Assembly (NCBI GenBank): GCA_029379385.1
Contig: CM055605.1
Location: 6,607,001 to 6,671,000, forward strand
Source of the DNA: Quillaja saponaria
Taxonomy: Eukaryota; Streptophyta; Magnoliopsida; Fabales; Quillajaceae
DNA: 64,000 bases
Direction of reading: 5' to 3'
Shown here: piece by piece, positions 1-13,100 of the stretch
How the letters are laid out: every line of letters starts with the position of its first letter
Numbering within the stretch: the first letter of the stretch is position 1
Program-made: the position numbers and the translations under genes
The notes under the pieces: model-generated
The model's input: only the letters and a program-made list of their open reading frames with translations
What the model was told of the DNA's origin: nothing
Databases searched by the model: none

Positions 1-3000
1 AAGGTTTATATTGCTATGCAATTAGTAATTTTTTATTAAAAAAATGATTTAGATTGCAATGAAGTATATTTATAAGACTACAATTTTATTTTTTTTATTT
101 TTTTTGATATAAATACTTTTTAAGACTAAATTGTTAACTTGGAATTCACTGTAGTTTTTATCTTTTAATTTTATTGCAATCTGATCCCTTTAATTATAAA
201 ATTGATTCTCAATTATATTCTTATTGTCCATCTAAATTAATTTAATGGAAAAGCATACAAAAACAAATTCTCTATCTACTTTGTAGTGAAGTGGAGGCTA
301 GCCCAAATGCTTGACTTCATAAATCATGGCTGATCGTGATGCCTGTGAAACTATTAAAAGTTCAACATTACGGTAGGTGGTGGCATGGAGAAAAACTTAC
401 TTAAGAGTCATTCCACCATCTGTCTCTTGGACTGAGCCTATGATTTTGATTTCATATCAAAATTTCTTCCCCTCAATATATCAGTCTTCCCAATGTTTTT
501 CATTTCTCTCCCTCAAAATTGTATGGTTGCCACATACATAGAAAAAGTTTAAAAAATGAGTCAAGGGGAAACTAAAGATAAAACAGAGACAAAGTGAACA
601 TGAAATTATATCACCCGATTCCAAAGTTATAGGGGTACCATCATGATACCTTACACTAAAAATATAGTAATCACCATTGGCATTCAAATAAAGTCATCCA
701 CAAGTCGAATAAGCATTTCACACTTAGTTACATGAATCGAAAAAAAATATATCAATTTCACTCTAATTCATTACTAGAATAAATTGAATGTTAAGAAAAA
801 GTCAGTTTTAATATTGCTAGGTTTCAGAAAATGAATTGCTAAGCTAAACTCTAACTTGAGGACATCAGAGGTATAAAAGAAGAAACAATGATACATAATG
901 TTACAACTTACACATACAAGATAAAATGTAAAATATGATCCCTGTTGAAACATTTCAAGATATTTAATAAAAACACTCAGATAAGTATCATTAGAACCTT
1001 AGTAGCAAATCCCATAAAGAAATTAAGTGCTAAACTAGAAATTAACAGGGACCAAATTGATATTTTGAAAATAAAAAGCATAGCTTCCCAATCTCAACTA
1101 ACTCAACTCAACTAAGTGTTAAATCCTAAACTAATTAAAATATAAAGATATATCATACAAAGTTAGTAACAAAATAGAAGAAATTAATTTTTCTTTTAAA
1201 ATTGAGTGAAAATTTATCGAATCCATGCTTAAATATCATAAAACTATAAAAATAGTCAAGAAAATTTTAGTCTAATACTCCAAATCTCCTAATTAAATAG
1301 TACCCCATGTAGATACGAATTTATAAATATATATATATAATTTTATAAAATTTTATTTATGCGATTATGTGCGGTTGGCATTGGCTTGATAGGAGCTTAT
1401 TAGAAAGCCCATAGCAAGTTAGTCCAAATCCACCGAGCTTTAGTGATGACCATGGTATGGTGGAGGACTGGGCTGAATTGGTGGTCGGCCATAGTGGAGA
1501 GAGAAAGAGGTTTTTTTAATTTTTTTGTTTAATATATATATATATATTATTTTTTATTATTAAATAAATTGTTTATCAAAAATAATATATAAAATTTACA
1601 TGACTATTTCTTATTTGTACATTAATCCATATGAATTGGCCTTATCAGAGACCGTTACGTTTTATTAAGTCAAAATATAAATAACAACTCTATTAAAATA
1701 ATTTACAATGAGAGAGATTCGATTATAATATATCTAAAGATAAAAATTAAAATAAATTTTGAATTAAATTATATTGATTAAAAATATAATTTAACCTATT
1801 TTTTAATGATTTGATTTAAAGATGGGTTAGAGGCCTAGTGAGAAAATAAATTAATTGTATATTTTATTTTTATTTGCCACTAATTCTACTAAGAAAACAA
1901 AAGTTTCTTTAATGAAAAATCCTTTCCTCTCTTTTTATTGGAAATGATCTCCTTTCATCCATTACATGCCAATAGATATCAAAAAGTCAGGATCTTGAGT
2001 AGTTTATTATCTCTTCATTTTTTTATTTAAGAGGTTTAATAATCAACTCTCCTACAAGACTTATATCAAGATTTATTATTCCCTTTCCCACGTACTAGAC
2101 AAGCAACAATGGTCAAAAGAAGTGCTAATGGCCTTCTTTTCTATTTTTCATTTTTATTTTTTGTTTTTGTGTTGTCTATAAACCATGGTAAGTAGTTGGT
2201 ATAGAAGAATATTCTCCGCGAGCCAGCCACAACTCAAGGAGTTGAGTGTGATATACCCTAAATATTGGAAGTTTTTGTCATTCTATTAAATCTCAAGGTC
2301 CCACATGGTCCGTTTTTTGAAAATGAGAGGCATGGTGAGAGATACTGACTCAAAAGTTGTGGAAGGAGATATATTGGGTTTGATAGATGGGTCTTTTTTT
2401 TTCTTTTCTTTTTTTCCTATTCCTATGGGTAATTTAGTTGGACATCTCTTTCGGCTAATAAGTTTTTCATGTTTTGATGGAAAAAAAAATCTGAAAATAT
2501 GCTGAGAGAAACATTAATATCTCCGAGTAAAAATTCTTATACTTTACGCATGCCTGCATGTTCATGTCTCTGCGCATGCCATGGAGGAGTTAAAGTAAAA
2601 AAGATGTATGCCTGCCATAGTGACACGTGAACCCATAATTTGATAATGTCTTGAATGCAACCGGTATGAAAATTGGTAAATCCCCTCTCCTGTTATTGTA
2701 CCTATGAGAACTTATACCTCTATAATGAATACCTTTTATAAGAACTAGTTTAGGATGTAAGAATGACTATTTTATTTTATATATGATTTCATAAAATGAA
2801 TATTCTTTTATTTAAAATTTTTTTAATTTTAGAATGCTCATTCCATTCTAACTATTTTATTCCATAAAAGTAAGAATCTTCAAACTCATCTAGGGATAGG
2901 ATTGCTCATTCTTACTTCTGTGGAATTGGTTTAGGTCAGTTAAATGACAAAAAAATTATTATATCACATAAAATAAAAAGTTGAATATTAATAAAAAAAT

Positions 3001-4646
3001 ATTATTATTCATAAATTAAAAAAAATATTTATTATTTGATTTAGTCATATGACAAAAATACCTTTTATATCACATTAAAAAAAATGTAAAAACATATAAA
3101 ATATAAAATTTGTATATAAAAATAATAATAAATCAATTCATTTTAGTCAAATGACAAAAATACCCTTCATATCATTGTAAATAATATAATTATAAATAAT
3201 TAATTAATTAATGTTAAATAAATAAATTAGTCAAGTAATTTTAAACTAAAATATTAATACTAATAAATAATGAAATTAAGAAATAAGAAATAATAAAATA
3301 AATATAAGTAATAATAATAATAATAAATAATATAATATAATATAATTTTTTTAAAATATCAATTTAAAAATAAAGAAATATATATATTTCATAAATTATA
3401 TTTAATTTTTATTACTTTATCTATAGAGTGATATTTTTGCTATTTTGAAATAATATAATTTTTATTACTTTATTTATAGAGGGATATTTTTGTTATTTTA
3501 ACATAACTTTGATATTATTTTATGTTTAAAAATTAAATAAAAAATTAATAAATTGAATGAAATAATTATTCCTCAGTAGAACTACCAAACAATAGAATTA
3601 AATGATCATTTCATTCCTATTCCAATTCCGCAAAAATCATTCTTGAGTACCATACTAGCCTTAAATATTTAGTTTAATTCATTCACGAAACGACCCAAAG
3701 ATTTTTTTTTTTTTTTTTTTTGAGTGAATGTATGGTGTGGAGTTGCATGGGTTTCTAATATAATTCATTTTCTTATTTGTAATGCACATCATTATTATAA
3801 AGTTTATCTATAGAAATTTGACAATTTTCTAAAAGTAAATCAAATAGTACCTTTTTTTTATTTGCTTTAAGTAGAGAATATATTATTGTCAATTATATTT
3901 CATTAGATGCATGTCATCATATTTACAACTCTGAGTCAAATATTTATATTTATTTTTGTTTTTTAATCTGGGTTCACATTTCAGCACCAATATTTTTTAT
4001 TTGAATTCTCACATCTATGAGTAAAGGTCATAAATAATGTGTTCTTATTTCATTAGTTGAAATTTCACTTTTATGTGGATGAATGCTATAAATACTTAAA
4101 TGATAACAGTTTTAAATGAAAATATTATATTAAATTCAAGTAAATATCTAAATCAATTCTAAAATTAGTTAGAGCTGAATTGTTTCATAAGGGTTTGAAA
4201 ATCATAACTATGACAAGATGGGATTAAAGAGAGTAACAAATATATTTAATTAGCTTTTTTATTTAGTTTTACCTTTTAAATATTATTTTTAAAATAAAAT
4301 GATGATATTATTTTACAAAATAGAAAGATGCAATTATTATTTTTTAAAATTGTATTCCAAATCCAATGATCAGAACCTTATCCTTTTAATGATCAGAAAT
4401 TATTATTTTATAAGATGAAATATTTCTTAGATTTTTAAACTAGGTTGTCCACATACCACATGTCACCTTCCTTTACCTATGAATGATCAGAACATTCCAA
4501 GATTTAATGGAATCAAATTTATTGTGATATGGAGATTTGCTAAACCCACATAAAAATCTGGCCAGCTATCCAACCTTACCGATAAATTTTTTATGAATTT
4601 AACTACTTTCCTGGAAACTAATTGAAGGAGTTCCTGCACAAGCAAT
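1..4646. other. AT-rich intergenic region
   Basis: No gene can be supported here. The short ORFs (for example at 481-687 and 2305-2505) are low-complexity or unlike any family I know. The region holds (TA)n stretches near 1325-1345 and 1531-1547, an 18-base T run near 3703, and one inverted-repeat element listed separately at 2744-3661. The last several hundred bases should contain the promoter of the BAHD gene that starts at 4647, but I see no convincing TATA box close to its start. Confidence 0.6.
2744..3661. repeat. MITE-like element with imperfect terminal inverted repeats
   Basis: The left end (CTAGTTTAGGATGTAAGAAT) is similar to the reverse complement of the right end (CTAGTATGGTACTCAAGAAT). 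Just inside the left end, three spaced copies of a phrase like ATGACAAAAATACC occur near 2943, 3049 and 3150. Inverted versions (GATATTTTTG) occur near 3431 and 3483 towards the right end. Terminal inverted repeats plus subterminal repeats suggest a non-autonomous DNA transposon. I could not define a target-site duplication and no transposase is encoded. Confidence 0.45.
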
Positions 4647-6077
4647 ATGAGTTATCATAACCAGTACACAATCAAGGTCCTAGACCATGTCAAGGTTTCT
4701 CCTCCTGCAGGTTCAGTTCCCACAATCTCTTTGCCCCTCACTTTCTTTGACATAAAATGGCTTCTAAAACCGAAAAACCTGCCTGTTCGTCGACTTTATT
4801 TGTATGAATTCCCTTACCCAACTCACCATTTTATGCAAACAGTTCTTCCATTTCTCACACACTCTCTCTCTGTCACTCTGCAACACTTTTTTCCTTTTGC
4901 TTCCAATCTTGTTTGTCCACCAAAACCCCAAAAGCCTTACATCCACTATGTCAATGGTGAGTCCTCTATCTCCTTTACTGTAGCAGAGTGGTCTAATGCC
5001 AACTTCAACCTCCTCATTGCTGATTACCCAAGAGATGTTAAAATCTTGCACCCTTTTGTTTCTGATTTGCCTTCAGAAAATACCTTAGAAGATGGCACAG
5101 TTATTGTCCCTCTCATGTCCATTCAAGTCACTGTTTTACCAAACTCTGGCTTAGGCCTCTGTTTCACTTATCACCATGTGAATACTGATGGCAAGGGATT
5201 CCTTCATTTTCTAAAATCATGGTCTTCCATCTGTAGGACAAGAGGAGAATACATGACTCTCCTACAAAAAGACTCACCCTTCTACAACAGGGAAATCATA
5301 AAAGACCCAGATGCGATTGAGCTCAATTTCTTGAAGCAATGGTGGAACATGGAAACAGAGCTGAAGGAAGATGGGCCTGAAGGCAAGATTCTTACTTATT
5401 ACGATATGGTTCGAGCCACGTTTGTAGTTACAGAAACTCATATTCGGAAACTAAAGCAATGGCTGTCTCTTAAATGCACTGAGTATGAGTTACGGAAGTT
5501 AAAGATGTCAACTTTTGTGGTATCATGTGCCTTGATTTGGGTTTGTTTGGTAAAATCAAAAGAATTCTTGAATAATAATGATGAAGATGAACTTTACCAC
5601 TGGACTTTTGGAATAGATTGTAGAAAGCTGCTTCAGTATCCAATTCCTCCAACATATTTTGGAAATTGTCTAGCTCCATGTTATGTGCCACTCAATAAGA
5701 GACAACTAGTTGGGGAAAATGGAATTTTTGAAGCTGCTAAAGCTATTGCAAACAAAGTTTCTGAATCCAAGACTGGTGCTTTGACATGGTTCACTGAGAG
5801 AGCTAGCAGTGGAAAAAAAATTGATTACCCAAATAAATATGCTGTTGCAGGTTCACCACAATTGGAGGGATACAAGGTTGATTTTGGATGGGGAAGGCCT
5901 AAGAAGCTTGAAGCAGTTCACATTGATGAGGTTGATTCAATTGCTATTTCTGATTCTAGGGATAGTGAAGGTGGACTTGAAGTTGGAGTGGCACTTAGAA
6001 GGACTGAAATGAACAATTTCAGTGCTATCTTGGGTCATCACTTAAAGACTCTTCCTGGATCCTTATCAAATTTGTAA
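4647..6077 (+). CDS. BAHD acyltransferase, malonyltransferase-like
   Basis: An intact single-exon ORF of 476 residues, a usual length for the BAHD family. These enzymes move an acyl group from a CoA thioester to an alcohol or amine, normally in the cytosol. The catalytic HxxxD motif reads HVNTD at residues 177-181 in YHHVNTDGKGF. The structural DFGWG motif is at about 412-416, followed by RPKKLE. A YFGNC motif near 347 is typical of the anthocyanin and phenolic-glucoside malonyltransferase clade, so malonyl-CoA is the likely donor and a flavonoid or phenolic glucoside the likely acceptor. The opening (IKVLDHVKVSPP) is also typical of this clade, which supports the chosen ATG. Intronless structure is common in the clade. 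No frameshift or missing catalytic residue is seen. The exact substrate cannot be read from the sequence. Confidence 0.93.
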   Translation: MSYHNQYTIKVLDHVKVSPPAGSVPTISLPLTFFDIKWLLKPKNLPVRRLYLYEFPYPTHHFMQTVLPFLTHSLSVTLQHFFPFASNLVCPPKPQKPYIHYVNGESSISFTVAEWSNANFNLLIADYPRDVKILHPFVSDLPSENTLEDGTVIVPLMSIQVTVLPNSGLGLCFTYHHVNTDGKGFLHFLKSWSSICRTRGEYMTLLQKDSPFYNREIIKDPDAIELNFLKQWWNMETELKEDGPEGKILTYYDMVRATFVVTETHIRKLKQWLSLKCTEYELRKLKMSTFVVSCALIWVCLVKSKEFLNNNDEDELYHWTFGIDCRKLLQYPIPPTYFGNCLAPCYVPLNKRQLVGENGIFEAAKAIANKVSESKTGALTWFTERASSGKKIDYPNKYAVAGSPQLEGYKVDFGWGRPKKLEAVHIDEVDSIAISDSRDSEGGLEVGVALRRTEMNNFSAILGHHLKTLPGSLSNL

Positions 6078-8839
6078 CCTGGTTTCTTGAGTTTGTCAAA
6101 CCTGTTTTTTTTTTTTTTTGTCAAACAAATGTTTATTTGATATTAGTTGCAGTATTAATACATTGATTTACAGATTGGGTTTGTTGTATCATCTCTACTT
6201 ATTTTTTTTTTTTAAATACTTGAAAGTTAAGATTTATTAGTATTGTACATATCAACTTACTAATATTTTGGATATAATGTCAAGTTGAGTTAAGGTTACT
6301 TATAATTTGTGAGATATTCCTCTACTTTCTTGATATATTTTTTTGTTAGTGATGCGGTTTAGTTTTATTATATAATTTTCTTGTTTATATTTCATTATAC
6401 TAAAAATAAAAATAATACACTTATCATTAAGAACTAATAAGTCATGTCATAATTTTACAAGTACTTGAAATTATATTTGTATAGATTTATATATTTAGAG
6501 TTCATTAAATGAAAAAAAAAAAAAAAAAGAAGCTATTTTTTTATATTTTACTCTAACTAAAACAAGTATAGAACAGACAGTTTGTCCTTGACAAATAACA
6601 CCAAGATACAAGTGCTCTAATGTTCTTGTCCTCTATTCTACCATTCTGATTGGGTGAATCTAAATTATTGAAAAAGGACAATGCATGCTTTCTATTTGCT
6701 AGTTAAAGATACATTCATGCAGCTGGCTGAAGAATGAATACGACTACGCATGCTATACATGGATTAGAATGGAAAGAAACATCTGGCCAAAAAAAAAGAG
6801 AATGGAAAAGAAACAAAAATAAAAGTTTAAATGAACCCTGCCCTCCAAACTTTTGTCATTTTTAAACATTGAATTGAATCATACAGTTGTCGTTTGTACA
6901 CACAATATTTTTTTCTTAAAATTTTAGTCTAAAAAATTAAGTAGGAAAGGAAGCCTACATTTTACTTTTCCATTTTCTTGGCAAACAAAGTTATACCTTC
7001 TAAACTTGAGCAAATTGCTGCAATGCACTGCTAAAACTATTGAGGTTCCAAAATCATTTTTGCATGATTTTTGCCGTGATATCTTGTAATACTAAATATA
7101 TATATATATATATATATACTCGTACTCATCTTATCAATTTTATCTCAAATTGAAAATTTTTATCATCATTGAGTTTGTTTAATCTTCACTATCTCCATAA
7201 GAAAAGCCAATGAGGAAACCACTCTCTCAACTTGTGGTAATCTTACAATTTTCATATACTTAACATGTGAAACCCTACCTTGGTTTGTTACCCACATTCA
7301 TATCTCATTGTGGTACCCACACGGCTACATAATACAATCTTGTTTGTGTCACCCACACCTAGCTCTTGGTATGGATATGGCATGTGCAATTGGGCTCAAA
7401 ACCACCGACCAAACCGATCCCAAACTTAGCTCTTAGTATCGTTTGGCCTGTGCAGTCGAGCTCAAAACCACCGACCTGACCGATCCCAAACTTTGTCGAC
7501 TAGGGATCCCAGGCCCACGTTTCATGTTTTGTCTCTATTCCTCATTGAATGTATAGGTAATAGGTATTTGTTTATGGGACTAGACTCCTATTACATGATT
7601 TCTTTGTTTGGAAGCTCAAAATTAGATATAATAAATGGGTTTAGTGTTAGGCCTATTTTAAATCAGCTGGACCAGCAAAAAAAATTTCCGAAAGAAAAGC
7701 TTTATTTTGAGTTTGAGCCAAAATTTCATGCAACCCATCCCAGTATTCTAAAACAAACCACTGAACTCGAACCCGACTGGATGCTCTGCAATTCGGGCTC
7801 AGTCAGCTTTTATTTTTTTTTAACCTGACATGGTTGGGTCGGCTTCAAAATCCCCAAACCGGACCCGATGCACAGGCTAAGTATGAATCACACGACAAAG
7901 TGTACCACAACCACACACACCCCTCACCTCTGTTGGTGATGGTTACACAAAACTCCAACTTCTACACATATTTCAAAAATCAGATTCGTCTTCTTTTTTT
8001 TTTCTTTTTTTTTTTTTTTTTTCTCTTCCACACAAATTCATTCACCACAATTTTATTTTATTTTCAGCTCCTTGTATTTTTGCAATAACTTCACCTTCAT
8101 CATTGTCATCATCACAATTCTCTCAACACCATTTGCATACCAATTGACTAAGGTTCTGATACTGAAAATTAAACCCAACAATATTTAATGAGATATAATA
8201 GATAAATAAAAAACAAAGGTCATTTAGAAGAGAAATTCACTATTCCAAAGGAGATTATATAAAAATGATAACTCTATCTGTAGTGTCCTCACTGCTCTCC
8301 TTATATCTCTACCAATCTCTCATGAAAATAAAATCCCTTCTCTAGAGGGGTGACTCTCAAAAATTACCTCACTCTCAACCTATGTATATAAATTACATAT
8401 AATATGTTCACTAAACATACTTTTTGTTCACTCCAAGAAAGCATAATCATAATATGATTAGATTTATTGTCGATAAAGATAAATTTAATTAGACAACTTT
8501 AATCATAATGAAATTAGATTTTGTCAGTCACCAAGAATAATTAAATAAAAAAACTACCAAAAAATAATTTAGGTATAAAATAAAACAATAAATAAAAACG
8601 AACAATCCAACAACAATTCCTATAAATGTGTGGATAACAGATACTGAATCTTTCTAACCATAGAAATGCAACATTTTATCATTCTTCTTTTGTAGAACAG
8701 AGTGAGTGCATACTATGTTCTCAATAAGTTCACCTTAGAGTTACTTCTAACATGCTCAAGGCTTTCATTGCTTGTGACCCTAGTCTCTGTTACTCTCTTG
8801 GATGTAAGCGCAAACAGTGCCTATGAAATCAGTCGCTAT
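6078..8839. other. Intergenic region downstream of the BAHD gene
   Basis: Contains the presumed 3' UTR of the BAHD gene, A runs near 6511, a (TA)n microsatellite near 7098-7119, a T/C-rich tract near 7990-8022 and the 67-bp tandem repeat listed separately. The ORFs at 7493-7828 and 7834-8088 overlap GC-richer DNA containing phrases such as ACCCGAT and GGACCCGATGCAC, typical of old transposon ends. I do not regard these ORFs as genes. Confidence 0.5.
7360..7493. repeat. Two tandem copies of a 67-bp unit
   Basis: The units at about 7360-7426 and 7427-7493 both begin TAGCTCTT and both carry CTCAAAACCACCGACC and CCGATCCCAAACTT. They differ at roughly ten positions. A related phrase in inverted orientation, GATGCACAGGC, occurs near 7867-7877. 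The duplication may therefore lie at one end of an old transposon-like insertion. Confidence 0.75.
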
Positions 8840-9448
8840 TAGGGGTGATTTTGTCAAATTTAAGGGTGTTACTAACCGAACCGAACCGAACCTCTCAATT
8901 TTTGACTAAATAGAAATTTTTTGATTTTTAGCAAGGAAGATATCCGAAACCAAACCAACCATTCGGTTTTAATTTGGTTTCGATTTTATTTAGTTTCTTT
9001 GATGGGCCTTTCGGCCCAATGTTATTTAACACTCAAATCTGGCCCAAAATCTAGCCAAAAAGGATTTTCTTCTTCTTTTTTTTTAGAAAATGTAAACTAT
9101 AAATATATTTTGAGCCGAAAAAATGAGGCCCGTAAGTTTTTGATAATTATAAATCCAAATTAGACACAGAAATGATTATGATAAAAGTGGGCTCAAAAGA
9201 GTCAAATGGACCAAATGAGAAATAGAAAATAATTAGCTTGTCGGACTAGGCTTTCAAATTTAAAAAATAAAACAAAATACTTGAATTCGGTTGGTTTTGG
9301 AAAAATAGGACAAGATAAGAAATCGGGACTGAAATTTGATATGACAAAACCAACAAGTAACCAAGGCACCTAAAAATCCAACACCGAATTAAAAATTCAG
9401 TTTCAATCGGATCAGTTTTTCGGTAAAACCAACATATGTGCACCTCTA
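8840..9448. mobile_element. Small non-autonomous hAT-like element
   Basis: The segment starts TAGGGGTG and ends CACCTCTA, giving 8-bp terminal inverted repeats with one mismatch. It is flanked by 8-bp direct repeats, GTCGCTAT at 8832-8839 and GTCTCTAT at 9449-9456, matching at seven of eight bases. An 8-bp duplication and TAGGG-type ends are the signature of hAT transposons. The interior has several CCGAACC and GGTTTGGTT phrases near both ends and encodes no transposase. Length is 609 bp, so it is a MITE or internally deleted copy. Confidence 0.75.
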
Positions 9449-9467
9449 GTCTCTATGATTCAATTGT

Positions 9468-9836
9468 GTGGATTTCAACCTCACATTCAATATCCAAAGA
9501 TGTAAACCTGAATATGCAGCAGTGATAAAACATGATGGGCTTGTCGCTGATTCAAATGGTGGAGTTGAAGCTGTTGCCTTGCAAGCCAATGTTGCAGGCA
9601 CCAAGTGGTCTACTGGCATTGAACAAAGCAAGAGAACTGAACATGCTTCTGTTTACACTGTTGCACAGTACAATGAAATATGGGCAACACCCAGAGTAAG
9701 ATTAGAGATCAGTATAGGACTGGCCATAGGGATTGCAACTGACCGGGTCAAATCTAATGCGTTAATGATCCAATTTGAAATAGCTAAATTACGATCCGAA
9801 CGAAAACCAGACATCCCAGGCATCCTACTCTGTTGA
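9468..9836 (+). CDS. Coding-like ORF of unknown family, possibly a gene fragment
   Basis: An open frame of about 122 codons ending in TGA at 9834-9836. Its composition is less AT-rich than its surroundings and its protein is not low-complexity, which makes it look more like an exon than chance. It has no ATG at its 5' end, and an in-frame stop lies just upstream. I do not recognise the family. The hAT element at 8840-9448 inserted about 20 bp upstream. It may be the last exon of a decayed gene or part of a captured gene. It lies about 340 bp beyond the 3' end of the UBP15 coding region, on the opposite strand. Confidence 0.25.
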   Translation: MDFNLTFNIQRCKPEYAAVIKHDGLVADSNGGVEAVALQANVAGTKWSTGIEQSKRTEHASVYTVAQYNEIWATPRVRLEISIGLAIGIATDRVKSNALMIQFEIAKLRSERKPDIPGILLC

Positions 9837-10179
9837 ATAAAGGATTTCTAAAGACCACCTAGCTTGTAACATCTTTCCATACATTTGATACATGCAAGTG
9901 GAAATAATCAAATTAATCAATTAGCAAGGCACTTTCCCTACAAATAAAACCGCATCGATTCTTAATATGAAATGGTATAAAGACTTCGTGCACTATAAAT
10001 AAATTTTAATGTACTTGCAAATGTTCATAAGCAATTTACAATGCTAACATTCACTTGGTTAATACAAAAGACAAGATTGGCATCCATTATGGGATGCCTC
10101 ATAATTATCAAATACGAAAATTTGAGGCATGGCTTCTTGTCAGCTAATCATCTAATAAATCAGTTGAAATTTCCATAGA

Positions 10180-13100
10180 CTAGAATCTACATTGGCGAGA
10201 AGTCTGATCAAGATCACATACAGGATTACTCCCACAACTTACATGCATGTTACGGTTACTATTTAGAGATTCCATGGAAGAATCACTGACCACCTTTGAT
10301 TGCTTGATCTTACCTACTCTTTCAAGAGGTTGGGTTGACAAGTACGAGTCCAAAATATGGACCTTCTCATGAGAGAACCTAGTAAGTGGCCCCCAATGTG
10401 AAGACTTTCCGCAGAAAACGGAGTTTCTGGAGTGATCTGGAGCATAGTTGAAAGTTGATGAAACAGAGTCCATATTGATCGTATCGGCATAATCTACAGT
10501 ACTAAAGGAGTCCCTAGTACTATCCGTTGTGAAAGAAGCCTCATCCGAGCTAGTAAAAAGGGACCAATCACTTGATGTGGCATCCGAAAACTCTCTGCTG
10601 GCAGGTTCAGTATATATTTCCATCACTGGCAGGGTATTTCTGTTTGAGCTCCTTCTAAGGGTGCCAGTATGGGTGTCAATAAAATGAGTACCATTTCCTG
10701 GTGGCAGATCAGGTAAAGGCGCTGGGCCGACATATTTGCTGCCCTGCCTTCTATGTCCTGGCCTTGAAGGCTTCTGTACTTTTTCAGCACACTGCTTTGA
10801 AGAGTCTGGAACTTGCTGCTGGGTAGATTTCCCAGTAATTGCTATTTGAGGGCGCGGCCAAGACCTAAGATAGTAAAAATTATGCTGACATATATAAGCA
10901 ACAGGTCAAAGATGACTCATTCTAATAGGGAAACCAATAAATCATAAATAAAGGCGCATCATATCCACTTATTTAATACTAAGATATCGCTAAAATAGGA
11001 CAGAACTTATTAAACTGTCATTTAACATAGAGCTACTTTACTGTAACACACAATCCTCTAGATTCTTATAGTACAACCAACAAAGTAAAATGACTTGAAA
11101 AAACATTGATCTAAAGGTCCTAAACCCAGCATCCACATCTTCATAGTTCAGAAATACTGTCCTCTGTCCTCAGATTAATACTGACACTTCAACCAAAACC
11201 AGAAAAAGAAATTTACCGAGACACTAATATAGTCAAATGCTCATTTGCTTATATGGCAATAACAAACCATCTAATATGATGTGAGTGTTGTATCTTTTCA
11301 AGTGTGTAAATAAATGTCTACCTCTTGTAAAATAAGATATATGCTCCCTCGGACATCACCTGGTTCATTGGCACTGGCTGAACCTGTTAATATACCAATA
11401 TTTAAGAACTTCAAATTCCATTGTAATAAAGGAAAGTTCAAGCAAAAAGTTAGTAAGATCATACATGTACAACAAATATCTGTCAACTCTTGATATGTAG
11501 ATAAATAATAGCCATTTTGAATAGCCACAAACCCAAGGAAGGTCTAAGAAAGAAATGCCAAACAAGAGAACTATTCTGATTTGCATGTATATGATGCAGG
11601 ACCAACTGGTATTTTATGAAAATGACAATTCGAGAGGCAACAATATTTTATATCATCAAGAGCTTCATCACAATATAGTACTAGGGGTCATTATATAGAT
11701 TACCTAAAAAATCCTAATGTCATAAAAAACAAATCTAAAATCCTAAGGAAACCCTAATGACATAAAGATACATCTAGAGTACTACTCCTAATAATACTAA
11801 TATACTACTAATTTATCTTAATTATAACATTACATAATTAAAATTAAATTAAATTAAATTATAAATCATATTATTACGTTCTCCATCATTTTCCTCTAGT
11901 CAGAAAAAACTCGTCTTCGAGTTTTAAAATGAAGGAGAATGAAGATCTCATCCTCTCAGGAATCAAATTCTGCAATAAGGTCTTGAACGCAGTGGCAGAA
12001 AGCTAGCAAGGAGAACTTTGTTAGGAACCTTGAACACTTAAAACTTTAATGATATAACAAAGTCAAAGTGCTCAACAATAAGTTGAGGTGTAGTGTTGAC
12101 TAACTGCTCTGGGACTAGAACCACAACATCTTCAACCTCTACACAAGTTGAGTTTCTTCTTCAACCAAAACATGTATTGGTTCCGGTATTGAAAATTGTA
12201 CATGTTCTTCAACAATTGGAGGGTTGATCTCACTAGGCTTCTATTGAACTATAAGCTCCTCAACTACTTCATCGAGAAATGACGACTCATCTCCCATACT
12301 ATGGTAAAGTCATAGGATAATGGTTTCGGATAGATTACTCATCTTCCCTGGAAATCATATTTCTCTTTACTAATAAAGCTAGCAATTTATGAAAATTGTT
12401 GTTGAATTCATCAACATTGTCATTTTATTTATTCCACTTAGTAAAAAATTCCCTTGGTGACTATGCTTTTACATCGGGGTGCATTTTGGGTGGTGGGTTT
12501 AGGAGGCATGGTGAAACAGAAAAAAAAAAACCAAAAAGTGGTAAATTAAATGTAAAAGAGAGCATACCAAATGAATTTACGCATTTCAGATCAGGAATAT
12601 AAAAGACAGGCCTTGGAATTGAATTCAAGACGTCAAGAAACCTTAGGAATTTCTTTTGGATTAGGGTTTTAAGCTGAGACTGGGTTTGGGCTTGAAACAG
12701 ACTAGGTTGGGAGACTGGAACTAGGTTTGGCATAGTATATGTTGGCTGAAGCAACTATGGATCTTGGTTTGGGTTAGGATCTGGATATCAAATTTGGGTA
12801 TCGGGTCGAGTCAGAAGACGGGTCAACATCTGAAGTTTTTGCCCGCGCATGAGGCTTATCCGATAGTGGCTGGCGGTAGATAACCGGGATGTTGGTGACT
12901 TTTCAGACTACAAAAAGGGTCTCAAGTGGTGGAGATTGACGATGCGTGGAGGCTCTTTGAGAGGTGGCTTTTATGTCACCTAACTCAGAATTACATTCTA
13001 GTTTTGTTGATGGCTATGGTTTGTTAGTTGAGATGGTGAACGTGGAGGGAGATGGAACAGGCAGCATTTGTTTTTTGTTTTGTTTTTCAATGTCTTTTAG

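Noticed and set aside
4764..5691. Minus-strand ORFs of 95 and 73 codons within the BAHD gene
   Set aside because: They are antisense shadows of an intact, family-matching gene.
7493..8088. Two plus-strand ORFs of 111 and 84 codons
   Set aside because: They cross tandem repeats and T/C-rich low-complexity sequence and match no family.
8701..9500. A reading with DSIVWISTS, reminiscent of the NB-ARC part of resistance genes
   Set aside because: The resemblance is only a few residues, with no P-loop, kinase 2 or GLPL motif nearby.
12461..12754. 97-codon minus-strand ORF inside the LTR element
   Set aside because: No gag-like or other domain is recognisable and it is too short to call a retrotransposon gene.
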